Assembly: GCA_021295955.1 (NCBI GenBank)
Contig: JAGWBJ010000006.1
Span: forward strand, 1 to 64,000
Source of the DNA: Dehalococcoidia bacterium
GTDB lineage: Bacteria; Chloroflexota; Dehalococcoidia; Lucifugimonadales; JAGWBF01
Direction: 5' to 3'
DNA: 64,000 nt
In this document: one piece after another, positions 52,037 through 60,444 of the stretch
How the letters are laid out: each line of letters starts with the position of its first letter
Numbering within the stretch: position 1 is the stretch's first letter
Position numbers and translations under genes: made by a program
Notes under the pieces: model-generated
What the model saw: the letters and a program-made list of their open reading frames with translations, nothing else
What the model was told of the DNA's origin: nothing
Database searches by the model: none

Positions 52037-52663
52037 ATGAGCGCAGAACGCATTCTGCTGGGCACCACCAACCCCGCCAAGCTGGAGAAGCTCCGGTGGC
52101 TCTTGGAGGGGCTTCCCCTGGAGCCGGTGAGCCCCCGGGACCTGGGCATGGCCTGGAGGGGTCCCGACGAGGACGGCCCGACCCACCTGGAGACGGCCGT
52201 CGCCAAGGCGCGGGAATGGTCCCTGGCAGCCTCCTTGCCGGCCGTCTCCACCGACGGCGGGCTCGTCATCCCGGCCCTGGGAGATGGCTGGCAGAGCACC
52301 CTGACCCACCGGTTCGCCGGGGAAGGCGTGGACGATACGACCAGGGTCTCCAGGCTGCTGGAGCTGATGGCGCCCCACTCGGGCGACGGACGGCGCGCCT
52401 CATGGGTGGAAGCGGTGGCCATCGCCGACGGGAAGAGCAGCCTGGCCTCCTGGGAGGTGCCCGGGGCCGCCGGAGTCTTGCTGGAGGCCCCTTCGGGGCC
52501 CACGACCTCCGGCTTCTGGGTCTTCTCCCTGTGGCATTTCCCCCACCTGGGCAAGACTTACAACGAGCTGGAACAGCCGGAGCTGGAGTCGCTGGACGAC
52601 CACTGGGCCAAGCTGCGCGCCCTGGTCCGGCGGTTCTTCATGGACCGGCCCCCGCCGGGATGA
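52037..52663 (+). CDS. RdgB/HAM1-like non-canonical NTP pyrophosphatase
   Basis: This 208-residue protein resembles the ITPase family, which removes deaminated purine NTPs. The nucleotide-binding start is LLGTTNPAKLEKLRWLLEGL. The central segment AVSTDGGLVIPAL replaces the usual DSGLxVDAL, and GPTTSGFWVFSLW takes the place of the GYDPIF-type substrate motif. It is therefore a divergent member whose specificity may differ. A -10 box 13 nt upstream supports ATG 52037. Confidence 0.75.
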   Translation: MSAERILLGTTNPAKLEKLRWLLEGLPLEPVSPRDLGMAWRGPDEDGPTHLETAVAKAREWSLAASLPAVSTDGGLVIPALGDGWQSTLTHRFAGEGVDDTTRVSRLLELMAPHSGDGRRASWVEAVAIADGKSSLASWEVPGAAGVLLEAPSGPTTSGFWVFSLWHFPHLGKTYNELEQPELESLDDHWAKLRALVRRFFMDRPPPG

Positions 52664-52689
52664 CCCGGCGCCGTGGCATTGCCCGCGCC

Positions 52690-52703
52690 GATGTTGTAAC
52701 ATC
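52690..52703. promoter_or_regulatory. 14-bp palindrome upstream of the CoA-transferase operon
   Basis: GATGTT-GT-AACATC is perfectly symmetric and sits 29 nt before the subunit A start. It overlaps a TAACAT -10-like sequence, as expected for an operator. Confidence 0.4.
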
Positions 52704-52732
52704 AACGACGAAGGGTGTGACTGGAGAGCGCC

Positions 52733-53437
52733 ATGCGGAACAAGGTCTGCTCGTCCTTCGACGAGGCGGTGGCCGACATCCCCGACGGGTCCACCATCAT
52801 GTTCCCGGGCTTCGCCGGCCCGGGGCAGCCCACGAACCTCATCGCCGCCCTGCTGCGTCAGGGAGCCCGAGACCTGACGGGCATCTCCAACAACCACGGG
52901 TTCCCCTACATGGCGATGCACGTAGGCAAGCTGGTGGAAGCCGGACGGATGCGGAAGATGGTCTGCGCCTTCACCGCCGCACCCCGTCCCTCTCAGGCGC
53001 AGGCCTTCGAGAAGCTGCACGAGGCTGGCGAGATCGAGGCGGAGCTGGTCCCGCAGGGGACTCTGGCGGAGAGGATTCGCGCGGCGGGCGCGGGCATCGG
53101 CGCCTTCTACACCCCCACCAGCGCGGGCACCGAGGTGGCCGACGGCAAGGAGCGCCGGACCTTCGACGGCAGGGAGTACGTCCTAGAGTACCCGCTCCAC
53201 GCCGACTACGCCTTCGTCCGCGCCCGGCGGGCCGACACCTTCGGCAACCTCCAGTACCGCATGTCGGCCCGGAACTTCAACCCAATCATGGCCCAGGCAG
53301 CCAGGGTGACCATCGTGGAGGTCGAAGAGGAGATCGTGGGGCTGGGGGACCTGGACCCCGACCAGGTGCACACGCCGGGAGTGGTCGTGGACAGGCTGGT
53401 CAAGATACCCCCGGCGCCCGAGGGCTACTGGCTGTAG
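52733..53437 (+). CDS. CoA-transferase subunit A (3-oxoacid/glutaconate type)
   Basis: This 234-residue alpha subunit of a family I CoA-transferase moves CoA between acyl groups. Landmarks are IPDGSTIMFPGFAGPGQPTNL, SNNHGFPYMAMHVGKL, and GIGAFYTPTSAGTEVADGKE. The catalytic Glu is on the partner subunit. The beta subunit gene follows 38 bp downstream. Confidence 0.88.
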   Translation: MRNKVCSSFDEAVADIPDGSTIMFPGFAGPGQPTNLIAALLRQGARDLTGISNNHGFPYMAMHVGKLVEAGRMRKMVCAFTAAPRPSQAQAFEKLHEAGEIEAELVPQGTLAERIRAAGAGIGAFYTPTSAGTEVADGKERRTFDGREYVLEYPLHADYAFVRARRADTFGNLQYRMSARNFNPIMAQAARVTIVEVEEEIVGLGDLDPDQVHTPGVVVDRLVKIPPAPEGYWL

Positions 53438-53475
53438 GCGCCGGGACACGCGCCTCCGCCCGGGAGTAGGAGAGC

Positions 53476-54141
53476 ATGGGAAAGACGCCGCTGGACAGAC
53501 AGACCATGTGCAACCGTCTGGCCATGGAGTTCCAGGACGGCTGGATGGTCAACCTGGGCATAGGCATCCCCACCCTGTGCTCCAACTACGACTTCGGCGA
53601 CAGGAGCATCGTCTTTCACTCGGAGAACGGGGTCATCGGCTACGGGCCCCTGGCAGCCGAGGGGGAGGAGGACGCGGACCTGGTCAACGCCGGCGGTCAG
53701 AGGGTGACCCTGGTGAAGGGCGCTGCCATCGTCCACCACGCCGACTCCTTCTCCCTGATCCGCGGGGGATACCTGGACGTCACGGTGCTGGGTTCCTACG
53801 AGGTGGCAGAGAACGGCGACTTCGCCAACTGGAAGACCGAGGGCAGGAAGGGCGGCGGGATAGGCGGGGCCATGGACCTGGCCGTGGGCGCCAGGCGGGT
53901 GTTCATCGCCATGGAGCACACCACCCGGGATGGCAAGCCGCGCCTGCTGAAGCGGTGCACCCTTCCCCTGACGGGCGCGGGGGTGGTCAAGCTGGTCGCC
54001 ACCAACCTGGGGCTGTTCCAGGTCACCCCCCAGGGGTTCCTGATGACGGAGATCGCGCCGGGCTACACCCCCGAGGATGTCCAGGCCCTCACCGAGGCCC
54101 GGCTCGACATCTCCCCGGACCTGACCGAGTTCCGGACCTGA
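53476..54141 (+). CDS. CoA-transferase subunit B
   Basis: This 221-residue beta subunit has the catalytic Glu in VFHSENGVIGYGP. WMVNLGIGIPTL and GGYLDVTVLGSYEVAENGDF are typical of the 3-oxoacid CoA-transferase B family. The physiological acyl-CoA cannot be told from sequence. It forms a heterodimer or heterotetramer with subunit A. Confidence 0.9.
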   Translation: MGKTPLDRQTMCNRLAMEFQDGWMVNLGIGIPTLCSNYDFGDRSIVFHSENGVIGYGPLAAEGEEDADLVNAGGQRVTLVKGAAIVHHADSFSLIRGGYLDVTVLGSYEVAENGDFANWKTEGRKGGGIGGAMDLAVGARRVFIAMEHTTRDGKPRLLKRCTLPLTGAGVVKLVATNLGLFQVTPQGFLMTEIAPGYTPEDVQALTEARLDISPDLTEFRT

Positions 54142-54224
54142 CGTCGGGGGGGCTCGAAGCGGATGTCTTCGCCTCCATGGCCTCGGACATAGGCCCCGTC
54201 ACCCCCGGAGAGCGCCCCCTTTGT

Positions 54225-54352
54225 GTCATTCCGAGCGTAGCGAGGAATCTCTCCATGCCGCCGAGTATTGGGCCCGTGGCCTCGTAGCATAGCGTGCTCG
54301 TCGTAGGGTCTCTGAGATTCCTCGGCTGCTCTTCGCTGCGCTCGGAATGACA
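54225..54352. repeat. inverted dispersed repeat (REP-like)
   Basis: GTCATTCCGAGCGTAGCGAG and the following GAATCTC (54225-54251) are matched in inverse orientation by GAGATTCCTCGGCTGCTCTT plus CGCTGCGCTCGGAATGACA (54313-54351). This TCATTCCGAGCGTAGCGAGGAATCT-type element is familiar from intergenic regions of many bacterial genomes. It lies just after the CoA-transferase operon. Confidence 0.6.
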
Positions 54353-54355
54353 GAC

Positions 54356-54478
54356 GAGGGGGCTTCGCTACGCTCGGAATGAACGGGCGAGGGGGCTTCG
54401 CTACGCTCGGAATGAACGGGCGAGGGGGCTTCGCTACGCTCGGAATGACGGGCGAGGGGGCTTCGCTACGCTCGGAAT
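54356..54478. repeat. 33-bp tandem repeat, four copies
   Basis: The unit GAGGGGGCTTCGCTACGCTC followed by GGAATGAACGGGC occurs at 54356-54388, 54389-54421, 54422-54453 (one base shorter) and 54454-54478 (partial). Each is one arm of the neighbouring REP-like element. Together with it the array fills most of 54142-54517, where I see no gene. Confidence 0.85.
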
Positions 54479-54517
54479 CGAGCGCCCACAAAGGGCGCCC
54501 CTACGACAGGACCAAGG

Positions 54518-55504
54518 CTAGCCGACGCCCTTCTGGTAGACCTGGACGCGGTGCCGCTGGCAGTCCGAGACCAGCACCCTGCCGTCCCGGTCGAACACCA
54601 CCGCCACAGGGTACCAGAAGGCCCGCTCGGGGCCGCGGTCCCTGACCAGGTCCCTCTGCAGACGCATGTCGGGGTTGGCGTCCAGTTTGGCCTGGCCCCA
54701 CTTGGACATCTCCGAGTCGCCGGTGAAGGTGGTGATGTGGCGGCCGTCGGAGGTCATGACCTGTACCCGGTGGTTGCCCCAGTCGGCCACGTAGATGTCC
54801 CCGTCTCGGTCGACCCCCACCCCGGCGGGCCGGTTGAGCTGGCCTATACCGGCGCCCGGGGAGCCGAACTCGGCCAGGAACTCTCCCTCGGGGCTGAACT
54901 TCTGGACCCGGTCGTTTCGCCAGTCGGCCACGTAAACGCGGCCCTCGGCATCGACGTCCATGCCCCAGGGGGCGCTGAACTGGCCCGGACCGGAGCCCTC
55001 CTCTCCCCAGCCGGCGAGGAAGCGGCCGTCCCGGGTGAACTTCTGCACACGGCAGTTCTGGCTGTCCACCACGTACAGGTTCTGGTCCGGGTCGAGCTCC
55101 ATGCCCGAGGGCTGGTTCATCTGGCCGGCCCCCGTGCCCTGAGCTCCCCACTTGTCCAGAAAATCGCCGTCCTTGTTGAAGATGGACACCCGGTTCAACC
55201 ACTGGTCGAGCACGTAGACGTTGTCGGCGTCGTCCACGGTGATGGACACGGGCCAGATGAACTCGCCGTCAGCCTCGCCGTACTGGCCGAACTGCCTCAG
55301 GTAGTCCTCCTCGATGGTGCACACCGTCACCCTCACGCCATCGGGCCGGTCCTCCCGGGAGCGGGAGGGCACGTACATCACGCCCTCGCTGTCCAGGGCC
55401 AGGTCCATGGGGTGCCTGAAGCCCGGGCCCGAGTATTCGGCCCGCCCGATGGTGTGGCTGTAGTGAAAGGTCCTGGTGGTGATGCCGAAGAATATGCTGC
55501 TCAT
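54518..55504 (-). CDS. NHL-repeat beta-propeller protein
   Basis: This 328-residue protein is built of about six NHL repeats, recognisable as recurring GQFNxPxGMxVDxxGxVYVADWxNxRVQ. Examples are PWGMDVDAEGRVYVADWRND and the repeats around residues 85, 135, 180 and 230. There is no signal peptide, so it is predicted cytoplasmic. NHL propellers bind proteins or RNA or act as lyases. No catalytic residues can be assigned. It is separated from the DUF1800 gene by 64 bp on the same strand and may be co-transcribed. Confidence 0.85.
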   Translation of the reverse strand: MSSIFFGITTRTFHYSHTIGRAEYSGPGFRHPMDLALDSEGVMYVPSRSREDRPDGVRVTVCTIEEDYLRQFGQYGEADGEFIWPVSITVDDADNVYVLDQWLNRVSIFNKDGDFLDKWGAQGTGAGQMNQPSGMELDPDQNLYVVDSQNCRVQKFTRDGRFLAGWGEEGSGPGQFSAPWGMDVDAEGRVYVADWRNDRVQKFSPEGEFLAEFGSPGAGIGQLNRPAGVGVDRDGDIYVADWGNHRVQVMTSDGRHITTFTGDSEMSKWGQAKLDANPDMRLQRDLVRDRGPERAFWYPVAVVFDRDGRVLVSDCQRHRVQVYQKGVG

Positions 55505-55568
55505 GTCTGCGACCCTCCAAGCGAGACCTGGCGCCGGCCCCCTGCGGGGACAAGGGCGGGACGGGACC

Positions 55569-56993
55569 TCAGCAGTATTGGTATTCCGCCGAGGCGGCGA
55601 TCATCTGGAGCATCTCGCTCACCCGGCGGTCGAAGACGCTACGGGCCTCCTGGGTGTCGGTGGACAGGGGACCGGCCTCCCTCACGTGGGCCACCAGCGA
55701 GTCCCTGGTCTTTCCCGTGACCTCCAGCGGGCCCATCAGGTCCAGACAGCCGTCCACCAGCCCCTCGGGAGTCGCCGCGTCGCTGCGCGCGGCCACCCGG
55801 TCCACGATGTCCCGGACGCCCGGCAGGCCGATGTTGCTCACCTGCTCGGACACGAAGTTGATCCGCTCCACCAGGCTGCCGCTGTCGATCCACTCCCTGC
55901 CCGTGTGCCAGCCCTCGACGGTGGGCGGGTTCATCAGCTCCTGGCCCATGTACCCCACCTCCATGGCAATGGGGAAGAGGCCCGGCTTGGGCGACGAGTA
56001 GTCCCTCACCAGACGCATCGTGCCCACCACCACGTCGGTGGGGCTCTTCACCTTGGCGTACCTGACCGCCTCGGACTTGAAGAAGTCCGAGTTGAACAGC
56101 ACGCGGAGCACGGGCCTTAACTCGTAGCCGTTGTCGACGAAGGCCTCCTCCAAGGTGCGAATGGCTTCCATGTCCCGAGGCGGCGTGTCCTTCCAGGCTG
56201 GGACCTGTACGTCGTCGGCGACGAAGAAGTTATACAGGTGCCGGGCGACGAACCTGGCCGTCGCCGGCTGCCGGACGATGATGTCCACGATGTCCTCGCC
56301 GTTCCAACACCCGGTCTCCCCCAGGAAAGTCTTCTCCCCGTCGTCGTGGTCCGCCGGGTCGTAGAGGAACTCCCAGTCGGCCCGGCCGAAGGGGAACACG
56401 GGCATGGTGGGGGCCACGTTCCAGCCGGTGAACGCCCTGGACGCCGCCTTGACGTCGTCCTCGGTGTAGTTGAACTGGCCGTCCATCCCCACGCCCAACG
56501 AGAAGAGCTCCAGCAGCTCCCTGCCGTAGTTCTCGTTGATGGAGCCCTTGTGGTTGTCGATATTGTCCAGGTACTGCACCATGGCCGGGTCCCGGGACAG
56601 GGCGATGAGCAGGTCCCGGAAGCTGCCCAGCCCCAGCCGGCGGAACATGTCGATCTGCAGGCTGAGCTGCCGGCCGTTGTCCACCTTGGCGTACCCCGAG
56701 CACAGGATCCCGTGCCAGAAGAGAGCGATCTTGTCCTCCATGGGCCGGTGGGTGTTGATCATCCTGTAGGTCCACATTACCTCGTTGTTGATCACGTTGG
56801 GCCGGTCGCCGTACTCGGGGAAGGCCCGCAGGTAGATGTCGTCCTGCCAGGGGGGCTGGGCCTCGGGGGCCAGCAGCTCCTCCACCGTCGCCTCGTATCC
56901 CTTGGCGACGTACTCCTCGAGCTGCTGCCTGGTTGCGCCGAAGGCGGCGCGCCGCATCAAGTGGGCCATGAGGGCTATATCTGTGTTCTCCAC
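55569..56993 (-). CDS. DUF1800 domain protein
   Basis: This 474-residue protein matches DUF1800: LMRRAAFGATRQQLEEYVAKGY at the N-terminus, IALFWHGILCSGYAKV near residue 88, NENYGRELLELFSLGV near 150, and AFTGWNVAP near 190. DUF1800 genes are normally followed by a DUF1501 partner, but none is present. No signal sequence is evident. Function unknown; often linked with exported or surface proteins. Confidence 0.85.
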   Translation of the reverse strand: MENTDIALMAHLMRRAAFGATRQQLEEYVAKGYEATVEELLAPEAQPPWQDDIYLRAFPEYGDRPNVINNEVMWTYRMINTHRPMEDKIALFWHGILCSGYAKVDNGRQLSLQIDMFRRLGLGSFRDLLIALSRDPAMVQYLDNIDNHKGSINENYGRELLELFSLGVGMDGQFNYTEDDVKAASRAFTGWNVAPTMPVFPFGRADWEFLYDPADHDDGEKTFLGETGCWNGEDIVDIIVRQPATARFVARHLYNFFVADDVQVPAWKDTPPRDMEAIRTLEEAFVDNGYELRPVLRVLFNSDFFKSEAVRYAKVKSPTDVVVGTMRLVRDYSSPKPGLFPIAMEVGYMGQELMNPPTVEGWHTGREWIDSGSLVERINFVSEQVSNIGLPGVRDIVDRVAARSDAATPEGLVDGCLDLMGPLEVTGKTRDSLVAHVREAGPLSTDTQEARSVFDRRVSEMLQMIAASAEYQYC

Positions 56994-57349
56994 GACGCCT
57001 CCTTGCGGATATGTGGTAAATCTCTACGAAGGACGGAGCTGCTATCGGGTATGGCCGTATAGTAGCATCACGCGACAAGAAAATCCACAGGAGCGCCCGG
57101 CCCGTCGTTACTCTGAAAATAGCCTCACGGCGCCCCCTCCGTCACTCCCGCGGAAGCATGTCCTCGGACTTGATACGGGGGCGGGAATCCAAGGCGCCCA
57201 ATAATGGATTCCCGCCTGCGCGGGAACGACGATGGGTGAGCGCCCTGGGTCGCGGCCTTCGACGGAACGACCGGGTTCGTTGGTTCCCAGCCTGGGGCTT
57301 GGGATACTACGTCGCGGCTGGCTCACCGTACTCCGCCAGCCTGAGCGCT
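56994..57349. other. intergenic region with dispersed inverted repeat
   Basis: No gene is seen. GGCGGGAATCCA (57180-57191) and TGGATTCCCGCC (57205-57216) form a perfect 12-bp inverted repeat with a 13-nt loop. Related CGCGGGAA sequences occur near 57145, 57220 and 58370. The leftmost 60 bp contain the DUF1800 promoter region (A/T-rich 57000-57065). Confidence 0.6.
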
Positions 57350-58228
57350 CTAGGCGCCCGACCCGCGCTGCCGCTTGAGGAACTCCTCCAGGTCCTGGAC
57401 CAGCTCCTCGGGCCGGGGCATGTCCCCCCCGCTCACCACGTGGGCCTCGTCGTACCTCTGCTCCAGCTTGTGGACGTAGGAGCGGATCTGGCTGTCGTCA
57501 CCCACGGCCTTCTCCACCTCCCGGTCGAAGGTGTCCGCCGCCGAGCCAAGCTCGTCCAGTGACACGTTCATGTCCAGGATGCGGTACAGGTTGCTGGCCA
57601 GGGCGTAGCTCACTCGATAGTTGGGCGCCGCGTGGAGATAGTGGGGGGTGTGGCCCCAGATGGTGGCGAACTGCAGCCCGCGGTCGTTGCAGGCCTCCAT
57701 GACCGCGGAGGTTATGCCCGTGGGGCCCTGGTAGTTGGATGCGACCACCCGCTCCTCCAGGGACTGCCTCAGCTCCGGCCGGTTGGCCGAGCCCGATACC
57801 CGGACGCCCCGGGTGTGGGGGACGGCGTCCAGCAACGACCCCAGGTGGAGGACGGTCTCGACTCCCCATCTCTGGGCGGGCTCCAGAAGGGCCCGGCAGT
57901 AGGTCTTCCACCGCAGGCCCGGCTCCAGGCCCATGAAGAACATGAGCCCCGACGACCTGTCCTGGGAGACCCAGTAGAACAGCTCGTTGGCGGGCCACCT
58001 GATCACCCTGTCGCCCGCGCTGTTGATGCTGGTCTGGGGTCGCACCTGGGTGAAGTCGTAGAACTCCTCGGGGTCCATCTCCGCGAACCTTCGGGCCGGC
58101 AGCTTTCTCAGAAAGTACCGTATGGCGCCGCTGGCGCCCTCGCCGGCGTCCGGCCACCCTTTGAACGCCGTTATCAGGTGCGTTATGGGGATGGGGGGCT
58201 CTTCGGTTACGGTCATGTAGTGAGGCAT
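57350..58228 (-). CDS. PAC2 family protein
   Basis: This 292-residue protein has the PAC2 (proteasome assembly chaperone 2-like) layout: HLITAFKGWPDAGEGASGAI near the N-terminus, ARRFAEMDPEEFYDF, a central WGVETVLHLGSLLDAVPHTR, and YQGPTGITSAVMEACNDRGL. The C-terminal HKLEQRYDEAH helix is typical of bacterial members. Function in bacteria is unknown. ATG 58228 is chosen because family similarity begins there; ATG 58216 is another option. Confidence 0.85.
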   Translation of the reverse strand: MPHYMTVTEEPPIPITHLITAFKGWPDAGEGASGAIRYFLRKLPARRFAEMDPEEFYDFTQVRPQTSINSAGDRVIRWPANELFYWVSQDRSSGLMFFMGLEPGLRWKTYCRALLEPAQRWGVETVLHLGSLLDAVPHTRGVRVSGSANRPELRQSLEERVVASNYQGPTGITSAVMEACNDRGLQFATIWGHTPHYLHAAPNYRVSYALASNLYRILDMNVSLDELGSAADTFDREVEKAVGDDSQIRSYVHKLEQRYDEAHVVSGGDMPRPEELVQDLEEFLKRQRGSGA

Positions 58229-58455
58229 GTTATCGAGCCTTGCTGAACAACGTGGGGGAGCCGTAAGCCGGGGTACGGGCCGCAGCCCGTCCACTTAGAT
58301 TATACACCCGGCCCCAAGGGCGGATGCCCCCCTCTTTTCTATGCAACCCGTCTACCGTCATTCCCCCGCACGCGGGAATCCATACCTGGACACATTGGAC
58401 TCCCGCTTTCGAGGGAGTGACGGAGCCAGGCAAGTCGCGTCTCCACATGTCTTCT

Positions 58456-58484
58456 TTGACACGGGTACGGGCCTTCACTATACT
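58456..58484 (+). promoter_or_regulatory. sigma-70 promoter for the LLM oxidoreductase gene
   Basis: Consensus TTGACA (58456-58461), exactly 17 nt, then TATACT (58479-58484). It is the best promoter in the window. Transcription would begin near 58491, just ahead of a triple repeat. Confidence 0.8.
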
Positions 58485-58494
58485 CCCACCCAAA

Positions 58495-58530
58495 GCCGGG
58501 ACCCTTGCCGGGACCCTTGCCGGGACCCTT
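58495..58530 (+). repeat. 12-bp tandem repeat, three perfect copies, in the LLM oxidoreductase leader
   Basis: GCCGGGACCCTT occurs three times without mismatch. It starts 11 nt after the -10 and ends 36 nt before the ATG; the ribosome site GAAGGAGG follows at 58555-58562. Confidence 0.9.
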
Positions 58531-58566
58531 GGATGTAGCGGAGATGCCCGGGCGAAGGAGGCTCCC

Positions 58567-59520
58567 ATGAAGTACGGCTTCACCGTGCCCAACCGCGGGC
58601 CGCTGGCCACGCCCGAGGCCCTGGGGAGCCTGGCCCGGCACGGGGAGGAGATGGGGTTCGATTCCATCCAGACCGGCGACCACATCGTCGTTCCCAACAG
58701 CATCGCCTCCCGCTACCCCTACTCCCAGGGCGGCGAGTTTCCCGGCGGCGACCTGGGAGAGTCCATGGAGCAGCTCACGCTCCTGTCCTTCCTGGCGGGA
58801 CAGACGACGCGTATCCGCCTGGTGACCAGCGTCATCATCGTCCCCCACCGCAACCCCCTGGTGGCCGCCAAGGTCCTGGCGACCCTGGACGTCCTGTCGG
58901 GAGGCCGGCTCGTCGTGGGCGTCGGAGCGGGCTGGATGAAGGAGGAGTTCGACGCGCTGGGCCTCCCTCCCTTCGAGGAGCGGGGGGCCGTGACCGACGA
59001 GTACATTCGCGCCTACAAGGAGCTGTGGACCAGCGACAACCCGTCCTTCGAGGGGAAATATTGCCGCTTCTCGGACCTGTCGTCCCTGCCCCACCCGGTC
59101 CAGAAGCCCCACCCGCCCATCTGGGTGGGAGGCGAGAGCCCCAGGGCCCTGCGCCGCACCGCAGAGCTGGGAGACGGCTGGTACCCCATCGGCTCGAACC
59201 CCGACTTCCCCATGGGCACGCCGGAGCAGCTTGCCGACGGCATCAGGCGGCTGGGCATCCGCGCCCGCAGGGCGGGAAGGGACCCCTCCGAGGTCCAGGT
59301 GATCTACCGGACGCCCCACTACCGGCTGGACCCAGCCGACGCGCCTGAAGGGCGGGCGCCCTTTACCGGAAGCGCCGGGCAGATAGCGGCGGACGTACGC
59401 GCCTACGCCGCGATGGGCGTCGGATACCTGGTGCTGGACTTCACCCGCAACGCCCGGAGCGTGGACGAATGCGTGGGCTACATGGAGGCGTTCTCGTCTC
59501 GGGTGCTCCCTCAGGTCTAG
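58567..59520 (+). CDS. LLM-class F420-dependent oxidoreductase
   Basis: This 317-residue luciferase-like TIM-barrel protein probably uses F420 (or FMN). Family segments are MGFDSIQTGDHIVVPN, TTRIRLVTSVIIVPHRNPLV, LDVLSGGRLVVGVGAGWMKEEF and HPPIWVGGESPRALRR. SAR202-type and actinobacterial genomes carry many such genes for oxidising recalcitrant organics. ATG 58567 follows a strong GAAGGAGG; upstream open frame is leader with repeats. Confidence 0.88.
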   Translation: MKYGFTVPNRGPLATPEALGSLARHGEEMGFDSIQTGDHIVVPNSIASRYPYSQGGEFPGGDLGESMEQLTLLSFLAGQTTRIRLVTSVIIVPHRNPLVAAKVLATLDVLSGGRLVVGVGAGWMKEEFDALGLPPFEERGAVTDEYIRAYKELWTSDNPSFEGKYCRFSDLSSLPHPVQKPHPPIWVGGESPRALRRTAELGDGWYPIGSNPDFPMGTPEQLADGIRRLGIRARRAGRDPSEVQVIYRTPHYRLDPADAPEGRAPFTGSAGQIAADVRAYAAMGVGYLVLDFTRNARSVDECVGYMEAFSSRVLPQV

Positions 59521-59565
59521 CAGGCTCCCCCAACCCCTTCCGCCGGGAGACCGGCCAAGAGCGGG

Positions 59566-60408
59566 CTACAGGACCTTCGCCGCCAAGCCCTCCAGGTCCC
59601 TGGCGGCCTTTTCCCCCACCGGAGCCGGGAGGGACACGATGGCCCGGTCCGCCCCAGCCTGCTGGAAGCGCCGTATCAGGTCCCGGTCGGCGTCGGCGCC
59701 AAACACGGTGACGTCGAAGCCCGCCGGGTCCCGTCCCGCCGCCTCGGCCATCTCCTCTATGGCGGCCCTCCCCGCGCTGATCTGCTCCGGGGTGACCCTC
59801 GTCGGCATCCAGCCGTCGCCCCAGGCGGCCACACGCCTGAAGACGTTGGCGGCGAACCCGCCCAGCAGAACGGGAGGGTGGGGCTTCCGGGCGGGCTTGG
59901 GGAAGGACCGTACCGGAGGGAAGTCGTAGAACCTTCCGTGGAACTCGGCTTCCTCCTTGGTCCACAGCTCCTTCATGGCAAGGATGGACTCCCGGGTCTG
60001 ACTCCACCGGTGGGCGAAGTCTCCGCCCATTATCTCGGTCTCCTCTTTCAGCCAGCCGGCGCCGATGCCGAAGATGAACCGGCCGCCGGACAGCATGTCC
60101 AGGGTGGCGATCTCCTTGGCCAGCAGGAGGGGGTTCCGCTCGGGGACCAGGCATATCCCCGTGCCCAGGTTCAGCGTGGTGGTGACGGCCGAGGCCCGGG
60201 CCAGCCCCATGAAGGGGTCCGCCACGTGGGCCATGTCCGGGGGGATGGAGCCGTCGGGGGTGCCGCCGTACTTGCTATCGGTGTGCACCGGGATGATGGG
60301 ATGCTCCGGCAGCCAGATGGACTCGAACCCCAGAGACTCGGCCAGGGCGGCCAGCTCCGCAACGTCGGGCGAGTCGTCGATCAACCTCATGTTGACGCCT
60401 ATCTTCAC
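59566..60408 (-). CDS. LLM-class F420-dependent oxidoreductase
   Basis: This 280-residue luciferase-like oxidoreductase is convergent with the preceding one but only distantly similar. Segments are SLGFESIWLPEHPIIP, TLNLGTGICLVPERNPLLLA, LDMLSGGRFIFGIGAGWLKEE and HPPVLLGGFAANVFRRVAAW. Cofactor and substrate are inferred only from family. It lies 36 bp downstream of the ATP-NAD-kinase-like gene on the same strand. Confidence 0.87.
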   Translation of the reverse strand: MKIGVNMRLIDDSPDVAELAALAESLGFESIWLPEHPIIPVHTDSKYGGTPDGSIPPDMAHVADPFMGLARASAVTTTLNLGTGICLVPERNPLLLAKEIATLDMLSGGRFIFGIGAGWLKEETEIMGGDFAHRWSQTRESILAMKELWTKEEAEFHGRFYDFPPVRSFPKPARKPHPPVLLGGFAANVFRRVAAWGDGWMPTRVTPEQISAGRAAIEEMAEAAGRDPAGFDVTVFGADADRDLIRRFQQAGADRAIVSLPAPVGEKAARDLEGLAAKVL

Positions 60409-60444
60409 GGCCTGTCTCCTCTCGCGGCGGTGTCCCCAATGTTA

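Noticed and set aside
54356..54478. Possible CRISPR array
   Set aside because: Copies are directly adjacent with no unique spacers, and no cas genes are present. The same applies to the arrays at 36013-36093 and 50221-50297.
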